DNA from: Pseudohongiella acticola
GTDB lineage: Bacteria; Pseudomonadota; Gammaproteobacteria; Pseudomonadales; Pseudohongiellaceae
Direction of reading: 5' to 3'
Assembly: GCF_001758195.1 (NCBI RefSeq)
Contig: NZ_MASR01000002.1
Coordinates: 186,001-250,000, forward strand
DNA length: 64,000 nt
In this document: positions 57,965 to 64,000 of the stretch, piece by piece
Layout of the letters: each line of letters starts with the position of its first letter
How positions within the stretch are numbered: position 1 is the first letter of the stretch
Program-made: the position numbers and the translations under genes
Notes under the pieces: generated by a model
What the model was told of the DNA's origin: nothing
What the model saw: only the letters and a program-made list of their open reading frames with translations
The model's database searches: none

Positions 57965-58393
57965 ATGACCAAAATATGGGACCCCGACAGCAACCCCTCA
58001 GCATCAGCGCCCGAACCGGCACCGTTACCGGCAATCGTCGGCCAGTCACGCAAAGCCGTACTGGCATTTTACTTCGGTATGCTGGGGTTGTTCACCGCCG
58101 ATGCCATTCTGACCCTGGTCAGAGGCGCGCCCATTGGCGTGGCGGTATTTCTGTGGCTGTTCCGCCTGCTGCCGTTACTGATTTTCCTGCCCGGGCTACG
58201 CAGCAATAACCTGCGCACGTATGCCTGGCTCAGTTTTGTTGTACTGATGTATTTTACCCATGCAGTGGTCACTGCCTTTGTCCCCGGGGAACTGTTTTAC
58301 GGTCTTGTCTACAGCTTCCTGTGCGTCGGATTGTTCTGCGCACTGCTGGTGTATATCCGGATGGCAAAAAAACATCTGGGCATGAACCTGTAG
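57965..58393 (+). CDS. DUF2069 membrane protein
   Basis: 142 residues with four hydrophobic helices (VLAFYFGMLGLFTADAILTLV; PIGVAVFLWLFRLLPLLIFLPGL; TYAWLSFVVLMYFTHAVVTAF; FYGLVYSFLCVGLFCALLVYI). Matches DUF2069, an inner-membrane family found next to wrbA in Pseudomonas relatives. Function unknown. Convergent with hda. Confidence 0.85.
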   Translation: MTKIWDPDSNPSASAPEPAPLPAIVGQSRKAVLAFYFGMLGLFTADAILTLVRGAPIGVAVFLWLFRLLPLLIFLPGLRSNNLRTYAWLSFVVLMYFTHAVVTAFVPGELFYGLVYSFLCVGLFCALLVYIRMAKKHLGMNL

Positions 58394-58457
58394 ATCCGGA
58401 CACGTGCGAAAGAGGTCAAAGCTGGGGCTTACGAGAGGGGTTTCGTGAGGCTGCGCG

Positions 58458-59222
58458 CTACCAGTTCATCAACGCTCTAAGCAGTGGCACCGTCACCTTG
58501 CGACGGGTTTCCAGCGAACGCTGATCCAGTTCATGTAACGTTGCAATCAGCGCGCTCATGCTGCGCTCGCAGCGACTGACAAGGTAATTGGCAACATCAT
58601 CGCTCAATTCAAAGCCAAGACGCGAGGCACGCATCTGCAAGGCGGCTTTCTTGTGCTCATCGTCCAGTTGATGCAACTGGAATACGGCCGCCGACTGCAG
58701 GCGCGAATGCAAATCCGGCAACGCAAACTCTGTGTACTGCGGACTGCGTTGGGCAGCCACCAGCAGGGGCGTCTGACTGGCTGCCATGCGGTTATAAAGA
58801 TGGAACAGCGCTTCTTCCCATTCCGCCTCGCCGGCGATGTCATCAATGTTATCCAGACACAGCATGGCCACCTGCTCAAGCCCGGTCAGTACATCCGGCG
58901 TCAGTTCGCGCGACATCGACAAATCGAGATAAAACACCGTTTGGCCATGACCATCAAGTTCATGGCAGGCAGCCTGGAGTAAATGCGAACAACCTGCACC
59001 CGGGCTGCCCCAGAGCCAGACAAACTCCTTTAGCAGCGTGCCCCCGGTGTTGCCAGTATTGCGCTGTGCCCACTGCTCAATCCAGTGTCGCAGGTGTGCA
59101 ACCACCGCCTCACTACTGTCGCTGTCTGTGCTACTGTCCGGACAATAAAAATTGTCGAACCTGGCTTCGTTATCCAGGCGCAGGCGCAATGCCAGTTGTC
59201 GGGGAGATGCCGCCAGCGTCAC
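58458..59222 (-). CDS. hda: DnaA regulatory inactivator Hda
   Basis: 254 residues, DnaA-like AAA+ protein. The N-terminal clamp-binding motif QLALRL (residues 9-14) recruits the beta clamp. Walker-type LWGSPGAGCSHLLQAACHE, LDNIDDIAG and the arginine-finger region (LVAAQRSPQYTEFALPDLHSRLQSA) follow. With the clamp it promotes DnaA-ATP hydrolysis (RIDA) to limit initiation. It overlaps the DUF2066 gene by 4 bp (ATGA). Confidence 0.95.
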   Translation of the reverse strand: MTLAASPRQLALRLRLDNEARFDNFYCPDSSTDSDSSEAVVAHLRHWIEQWAQRNTGNTGGTLLKEFVWLWGSPGAGCSHLLQAACHELDGHGQTVFYLDLSMSRELTPDVLTGLEQVAMLCLDNIDDIAGEAEWEEALFHLYNRMAASQTPLLVAAQRSPQYTEFALPDLHSRLQSAAVFQLHQLDDEHKKAALQMRASRLGFELSDDVANYLVSRCERSMSALIATLHELDQRSLETRRKVTVPLLRALMNW

Positions 59223-60355
59223 TGCCGGGTCCAGCGATAATGTAACAAATCGGAAGTCGCCGTCGCCACGTCACCCGTGCCAGAAGTTACAGGGACCAGA
59301 TCACGTCCCAGGCTGATGAACTCGGCCAGATGTTGTCGCGTGCCAGCCAGTTGCAGGCGCAGCTCAATGGAGTCGCCACGCAATGCCGACACGTTGGCGG
59401 CGCTAACCATCGTCAACGATTCCAGGTAGCGCATCAATGCCATGTGACTGGCAAGACTGGCAACTCCATCAATGCGCAGGGTCACCTGGTCTTCCTGCTC
59501 GAAATCACTGGGCACCAGACCGAAATGTTCGGCCAGGCGGCCCGTTACCTGGTCCAGCGGAAAATCCATGTAAGTATCCGGCGAGACGTCAACATGATCA
59601 AAAACATGGGTCTGATCACGAAAGATGAATTGCCACAGCCCCACCACTTCATTGGCCGGTGTGATCAACAGACGACCGGCGAGGACACTGTCAGCACCAT
59701 AACGCTCACCCACCTGGCGCAAGGCTGCAGTATCAAGCTGCCAGCCCTGATTGACCGATACCATGCGCCTGTCGGTCAGGTCGAGCAAGGGTATCAAAAC
59801 CGGCACACCGCGCTCGGTCGCGAATTTACGGGCCTGGTCCAGCAGCACATGGTCAGAACTCGACCCGAGCATGTTGCGGCGCCCATCGTCACCCTGAACA
59901 GTTATCCATAACAACACACTGGCCCGATTGCTATCCCAGACCGGTATCTCGGCCTGATTCAATAAATCGCCAATCAGACCCTGATCAAAACGTACGTCTA
60001 TGCGCCCCTCCAGCCCGACCGTCCGATAGCTGACTTCGGCTACATAGGACGCGGCCCGTTGCCTGGCCTCACGAATACGGGGATGTTCCAGCCATCGACG
60101 CTCACCTGTGACCTTGACAATCACCTGTTCAAACGCCTCACGATAGGCTCGTTCGCGTGCCGCTTCGCTCTGATTCTCGACAACAATTTCCTGGCTGTAC
60201 AGGCCTTCAATGGGCAGCGCCTGCCCGGTAGAACTGAGCGCCAGTAATAACATCAGCAGCAGCCACTGCACCGCGGGGAGGCGAGCAATGTACCTGTGTC
60301 CGGGCCAGGCCCGTGACGATGTGATCAGGAATTGTGTTGTCATGCGCGTCATCAT
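59219..60355 (-). CDS. DUF2066 domain protein
   Basis: 378 residues with a Sec-type signal after a charged stretch (LPAVQWLLLMLLLALSSTGQA, about 27-47). LYSQEIVVENQSEAARERAYREAFEQVIVKVTGER is the DUF2066 hallmark. Probably periplasmic or membrane-associated, function unknown. Position between purM (divergent) and hda (overlapping) is conserved in Pseudomonas. Translational coupling to hda is likely. Confidence 0.88.
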   Translation of the reverse strand: MMTRMTTQFLITSSRAWPGHRYIARLPAVQWLLLMLLLALSSTGQALPIEGLYSQEIVVENQSEAARERAYREAFEQVIVKVTGERRWLEHPRIREARQRAASYVAEVSYRTVGLEGRIDVRFDQGLIGDLLNQAEIPVWDSNRASVLLWITVQGDDGRRNMLGSSSDHVLLDQARKFATERGVPVLIPLLDLTDRRMVSVNQGWQLDTAALRQVGERYGADSVLAGRLLITPANEVVGLWQFIFRDQTHVFDHVDVSPDTYMDFPLDQVTGRLAEHFGLVPSDFEQEDQVTLRIDGVASLASHMALMRYLESLTMVSAANVSALRGDSIELRLQLAGTRQHLAEFISLGRDLVPVTSGTGDVATATSDLLHYRWTRQ

Positions 60356-60386
60356 AACCGATCACCCCACTGTTTTACATAATTGC

Positions 60387-60415
60387 CTGACGAAGCAGTC
60401 AGCAACTGCTAAAAT
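60387..60415 (+). promoter_or_regulatory. Candidate promoter for purM
   Basis: A -35-like CTGACG (60387-60392) and -10 TAAAAT (60410-60415) with a 17-bp spacer, 40 bp before the purM ATG. Confidence 0.5.
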
Positions 60416-60454
60416 GGCAACAACCATTTTACAACCCAGGGATGCCACACCTCC

Positions 60455-61537
60455 ATGACAACCAAAGCGACTTCTGCTACCCGCGATCAAACTGACAAAC
60501 CCAGCCTCAGCTACAAGGATGCCGGTGTAGACATTGATGCCGGTGATGCCCTGGTGGAAAAAATCAAATCAGTGACCCAGTCGACCCGGCGCCCCGAAGT
60601 ACTGTCGGGGTTGGGCGGATTCGGTGCACTTTGCGAAATCCCTGAAGGTTATCGCAAACCGGTTCTGGTTTCGGCGACTGACGGCGTTGGCACCAAGCTG
60701 AAACTGGCTATCGACATGGGTAAACACGACACCATCGGTATTGATCTGGTCGCCATGTGTGTTAACGACTTGATTGTGTGTGGCGCCGAGCCTCTGTTTT
60801 TCCTCGATTATTATGCCACCGGCGGCCTCAACGTCGATATCGCAACCGAGGTGGTCAGCGGCATTGGCGAAGGTTGCCGACAGGCTGGCTGCTCTCTCAT
60901 AGGTGGTGAAACCGCCGAAATGCCTGGCATGTATCAGAAAGGTGATTATGACCTGGCTGGTTTTTCAGTCGGTGTTGTCGAGAAAGACAGCATTATCGAC
61001 AACAGTCAGGTGCAGGCTGGCGACTGCCTGATTGGCCTGGCCTCTTCCGGCCCGCATTCCAATGGCTACTCACTGATCCGCAAAGTGCTTGAAGTATCCG
61101 ACGCCAAACTGGATGACCCCTTCGGCGACAGCACGCTGGGTGATGTATTGCTGGCGCCAACCGAAATCTACGTTAAAGCGCTGCAGACACTGCAAAACGA
61201 CATACCTGTCCATGCCATGGCGCACATTACCGGCGGCGGCATTCTGGAGAATCTGCCACGGGTGCTACCGGATTTCACCGAGGCTCAGATTGACACCAAT
61301 GCCTGGCAGCGCCCGGCCATCTTCGACTGGCTGCAAATGAACGGCAATATCGCCAATCGTGAAATGTTACGTACTTTCAATTGCGGCATTGGCATGATTG
61401 TCTGTGTTGCCGCCGACCAGGCCGAACAGGCGCTTGAGATTCTGCAACAGCAGACGCGCGGCGCGGTGATGCTTGGGCAAATCAGCAAGTCTGAGCAGCA
61501 AAAGCCGTCAGTGACACTGACCGGCGACTATGTGTGA
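60455..61537 (+). CDS. purM: Phosphoribosylformylglycinamidine cyclo-ligase
   Basis: 360 residues, AIR synthetase (fifth step of purine synthesis). [64 protein letters not shown] and [17 protein letters not shown] are all intact. The first ~15 residues are a T/S/K-rich extension. The stop overlaps purN as TGATG. Confidence 0.97.
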   Translation: MTTKATSATRDQTDKPSLSYKDAGVDIDAGDALVEKIKSVTQSTRRPEVLSGLGGFGALCEIPEGYRKPVLVSATDGVGTKLKLAIDMGKHDTIGIDLVAMCVNDLIVCGAEPLFFLDYYATGGLNVDIATEVVSGIGEGCRQAGCSLIGGETAEMPGMYQKGDYDLAGFSVGVVEKDSIIDNSQVQAGDCLIGLASSGPHSNGYSLIRKVLEVSDAKLDDPFGDSTLGDVLLAPTEIYVKALQTLQNDIPVHAMAHITGGGILENLPRVLPDFTEAQIDTNAWQRPAIFDWLQMNGNIANREMLRTFNCGIGMIVCVAADQAEQALEILQQQTRGAVMLGQISKSEQQKPSVTLTGDYV

Positions 61538-62238
61538 TGGCTGAGACGTTTAAACCCGGGCAGTCAAGCCCAGGGCGGTCGGCAGCAGCGCGGCCCTGTC
61601 AGGTCGTGGTGCTGATTTCCGGCAATGGAAGCAACCTGCAGGCAATCATCGATCATAGTCAGGCCGGTGGCTACCAGCTGGCCGCCGTCATCAGTAATCG
61701 CGCTGACGCCTATGGTCTGGAACGGGCCACGCGGTCGGATATCCCGACCCGGGTGCTCGACCACAAGACCTTCAGTTCGCGCGAGGCATTTGACGGCCAG
61801 CTGATGCAGGAAATAGATGCTTTTGATCCTGACCTGGTCGTCCTGGCCGGGTTCATGCGCATACTCAGCAGCGGTTTTGTCGAGCACTACGCCGGACGCC
61901 TGCTGAATATCCACCCGTCCCTGTTGCCGGCCTACAAAGGTACCCAGACACATCAACGGGTTCTGGATGCCGGTGAGCTTCAACACGGTGCCAGTGTGCA
62001 TTTTGTCACTGCCGAGCTTGATGGCGGGCCGGTCATACGTCAGGCCGCGATCGCGATCACCAGCAATGACACTGCAGAATCACTGGCGCAGCGTGTTGCC
62101 ATCGAAGAACACAAAATATACCCTGAGGTGGTTTCATGGTTCGCCAGCGGGCGCCTGCTGATGGATGCTGACGGCATTCTGCTAGACGAACAGCGCCTGC
62201 CCACCTGCGGCGTACAAAGCGAACAAACGCCGATCTAA
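61537..62238 (+). CDS. purN: Phosphoribosylglycinamide formyltransferase
   Basis: 233 residues from the ATG at 61537, overlapping the purM stop. 10-formyl-THF-dependent GAR transformylase. VVVLISGNGSNLQAIID (phosphate loop), LAGFMRILSSGFVEHYAGRLLNIHPSLLPAYKGTQTHQRVL with catalytic Asn/His, and the later Asp in AELDGGPVIRQ. An N-terminal ~20-residue extension precedes the core. Confidence 0.96.
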   Translation: MAETFKPGQSSPGRSAAARPCQVVVLISGNGSNLQAIIDHSQAGGYQLAAVISNRADAYGLERATRSDIPTRVLDHKTFSSREAFDGQLMQEIDAFDPDLVVLAGFMRILSSGFVEHYAGRLLNIHPSLLPAYKGTQTHQRVLDAGELQHGASVHFVTAELDGGPVIRQAAIAITSNDTAESLAQRVAIEEHKIYPEVVSWFASGRLLMDADGILLDEQRLPTCGVQSEQTPI

Positions 62239-62401
62239 AGCGATCGGGACCAATCAAACGGGATCAAAAGATAGAAACAGCTGGGCCGGATACTATCTGT
62301 TTGGTTGCGGTTCAGCTTGCAGCGCGTACTCTGATCATTCAGGTACACGCCCTCACCGGGCGATGGCGCAACTTTCAGGATACAGTCAGAGGTCTCTAAA
62401 C

Positions 62402-63217
62402 ATGGCGCTGTTTTGGAACACGCTACACAAACCCGTTGTGACAGCAATGTCCGTCTTTGTTGCAGCTTTTGCCGCTCAGCTCTACGCGGGCAGCGCAGAC
62501 AGCGGTGCGAACAGCACAGAAACAGAGTCATCTGTTCTGATCGCACCCTCGCCCTACGAGGCAGCTTACGAGGCGCGCGCCCGCGGCCTGAGCACGGAAG
62601 CCTACCGAAACCTGGAGGAAACCGGTGACAATGTCTACCGGCTAAGCCACGGGCTGTCGCTCCGCGTACTGGGAGCCAACCTGATATCGGTGACGGAAAC
62701 CAGCCATTTCTATTGGCAGGACAGTGGTGCCGTACCCGTCTCATACGCCTTTGAACAGAGCGGCCTGCGCAAACGTGAAGAGACCATCCAGTTTGACTGG
62801 GAAAACGCCAGTGCCAGCGTAACCCGGGACGACAGACAGTCGGAAACAGCCATCCGTGCCGGGTTGCTCGACAATCTCAGCTTTACCGCACAAATGAGCG
62901 CCCAGTTAAACGCGAACCCGGATTTACTGGAAACAGGCACGACGCTGGAATACCAGATTCTGGACGGTACGGAGCCGGAAACTCACGAGTATCGGGTTGT
63001 GGACAGGGAAAACGTGGACACGCTGGCCGGATCGCTGGACACACTCTTGATAGAGCGCGTACGTGATCCCGACAGTGATCGCAGCACTCGCATCTGGCTG
63101 GCGGTGGAGCATGCCTTTGTGTTGGCCAAACTGGAACAGATCGAAGACGGTGACAGAACCGAGTTACTGCTGGCATCACTCAACATAGGCGACACCCGCC
63201 TTGGTGTCAGCGAATAG
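62402..63217 (+). CDS. DUF3108 domain protein
   Basis: 271 residues from the ATG at 62402 (earlier in-frame start lacks a signal). A Sec-type signal (VTAMSVFVAAFAAQLYAG) is followed by the DUF3108 beta-barrel pattern: SPYEAAYEARARGLSTEAYRNLE, ETSHFYWQDSGAVPVSYAFEQSG, LEYQILDGTEPETHEYRVVDRENVDTLAGSLDTLLIERVRD. Periplasmic, function unknown. Position after purN is conserved in Pseudomonas. Convergent with the FleQ-like gene. Confidence 0.87.
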   Translation: MALFWNTLHKPVVTAMSVFVAAFAAQLYAGSADSGANSTETESSVLIAPSPYEAAYEARARGLSTEAYRNLEETGDNVYRLSHGLSLRVLGANLISVTETSHFYWQDSGAVPVSYAFEQSGLRKREETIQFDWENASASVTRDDRQSETAIRAGLLDNLSFTAQMSAQLNANPDLLETGTTLEYQILDGTEPETHEYRVVDRENVDTLAGSLDTLLIERVRDPDSDRSTRIWLAVEHAFVLAKLEQIEDGDRTELLLASLNIGDTRLGVSE

Positions 63218-63243
63218 GGCCTTAGCCTGGTTTGAAAAAGCCG

Positions 63244-64000
63244 TTAACGCTGCATGTCGTATTTGCGCATCTTTTCCACCAATGTGGTGCGCCGGATGTT
63301 GAGCCGGTCAGCCGCGCGGGCCACCACCCCACCACTGTCATCAAGCGCCTGCTCAATGAGGCTGCGCTCAAGATTGCCCAGGTACTCTTTCAGGTCCAGC
63401 CCATTAAGCGGAAGCAGGTTACCGTTGCCTTCGCTGAGCAAAGACGCCATGTCACCTGCAAATGCACCGTCGGCGGCACCGGCTGAACCATTGACCGGCG
63501 CCTGCATGGCCTCCTCTTCAGCCAGCACGGCAGCTTCTTCAATCACCTGCGGCAATTCGACATCGTCGGGCTGATACTGCCTTGGCAGGTCATGCACGCC
63601 CACCACACCATGGGGATGCATGATGGCCATGCGCTCAACAAGATTGGCCAACTCCCGGACATTGCCCGGCCAGGCATACTGGCCCAATGCGCGAATCGCC
63701 GCGGAATTGAAGCGCACCGAACCACGTTTGCTGTTTTCCAGCCGTGAAATCAGCTCGTTTAGCAAAAACGGTATATCTGACGCCCGGTCCCGCAACGACG
63801 GCATCTCGATAGGGAATACATTGATACGATAGTACAGGTCCTGCCGGAAGCTGCCGGCATCAATCATGCTCTCCAGGTTGCGATGGGTTGCGGCCAGAAT
63901 GCGCACATCAGTCTGCAGGGTTTTGGTACCGCCAACACGCTCGTAACTCTGTTCCTGAATCACGCGCAGCAACTTGACCTGCATCGGCAGCGGCATATCG
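63244..64000 (-). CDS. fleQ: FleQ-like sigma-54-dependent regulator, C-terminal part (5' truncated by window edge)
   Basis: Open to the window end, so the N-terminal receiver-like domain and most of the ATPase are outside. Visible: the sigma-54 AAA+ segment DMPLPMQVKLLRVIQE, TDVRILAATHRNLESMI, FRQDLYYRINVFPIEMPSLRDR and YAWPGNVRELANLVERM, then a C-terminal helix-turn-helix ALDDSGGVVARAADRLNIRRTTLVEKMRKYDMQR. That last stretch closely resembles FleQ/FlrA, the master regulator of polar flagella and, in Pseudomonas, of c-di-GMP-controlled matrix genes. Flagellar genes are not in the window. Confidence 0.85.
   Translation of the reverse strand, partial: DMPLPMQVKLLRVIQEQSYERVGGTKTLQTDVRILAATHRNLESMIDAGSFRQDLYYRINVFPIEMPSLRDRASDIPFLLNELISRLENSKRGSVRFNSAAIRALGQYAWPGNVRELANLVERMAIMHPHGVVGVHDLPRQYQPDDVELPQVIEEAAVLAEEEAMQAPVNGSAGAADGAFAGDMASLLSEGNGNLLPLNGLDLKEYLGNLERSLIEQALDDSGGVVARAADRLNIRRTTLVEKMRKYDMQR

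Overview
The window is a chromosomal segment of a Gammaproteobacterium. Gene content and order (proS-yihY-arsC-wrbA-DUF2069 / hda-DUF2066 / purM-purN-DUF3108; fmdB-aspS-ruvCAB-tolQRAB-pal-cpoB-queE-queC; nadA-bepA-tusA-perM-dapA-bamC; ppiB-lpxH / glnS-cysS-tRNAs) resemble the order I know from Pseudomonas and its relatives, but with gaps and insertions, so a marine-type relative of the Pseudomonadales/Cellvibrionales is a reasonable guess. Genus and species cannot be read from the sequence. Nearly everything is core housekeeping. I see no prophage, transposase gene, CRISPR array, toxin-antitoxin pair or secretion island.

Layout. 1-2.3 kb: the tail of a CsiV-like gene, an MTA/MTI phosphorylase and an FkbM methyltransferase. 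2.3-3.2 kb: a palindromic repeat, a run of hairpins and a tRNA-Pro/His/Arg operon with its promoter. 3.2-11.2 kb: cysS-glnS, ppiB-lpxH, a DUF1289 gene and acnB. 11.2-13.8 kb: two more palindromic repeats, a small lipoprotein, a PQQ-type sugar dehydrogenase and a perfect hairpin. 13.8-23 kb: pepN, DUF2797, YeaC-like, glpG, nadK, a secreted zinc metalloprotease and a PLP-dependent deaminase/desulfhydrase. 23-34 kb: tRNA-Val/Asp, queD, an FAD reductase, ung, lysS, prfB (programmed frameshift), mnmC, an M18 aminopeptidase, a periplasmic FKBP and an LRR protein. 33.5-41.6 kb: miaE, rmuC, bamC, dapA, perM-like, tusA-like, bepA-like and nadA. 41.6-53 kb: tRNA-Lys, queC, queE, the Tol-Pal operon, ruvBAC, aspS and fmdB. 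53-64 kb: an HU-like protein, proS, yihY, arsC-like, wrbA-like, DUF2069, hda, DUF2066, purM, purN, DUF3108 and the 3' part of a FleQ-like regulator.

Themes. Translation and tRNA modification are prominent: six tRNAs, five aminoacyl-tRNA synthetases, RF2, MnmC, MiaE and the queuosine genes queC/D/E. Envelope maintenance follows (Tol-Pal, BamC, BepA-like, LpxH, CsiV), then DNA repair (RuvABC, Ung, RmuC) and NAD and purine synthesis.

The least explained material is non-coding. There is a family of three ~185-bp imperfect palindromes whose arms diverge while keeping base pairing and whose core stays conserved. An inverted copy of a tRNA-Arg 3' end lies in that tRNA's own trailer. A 23-bp perfect hairpin of REPIN/MITE type sits between two convergent genes. 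Two sets of short tandem repeats abut gene ends.
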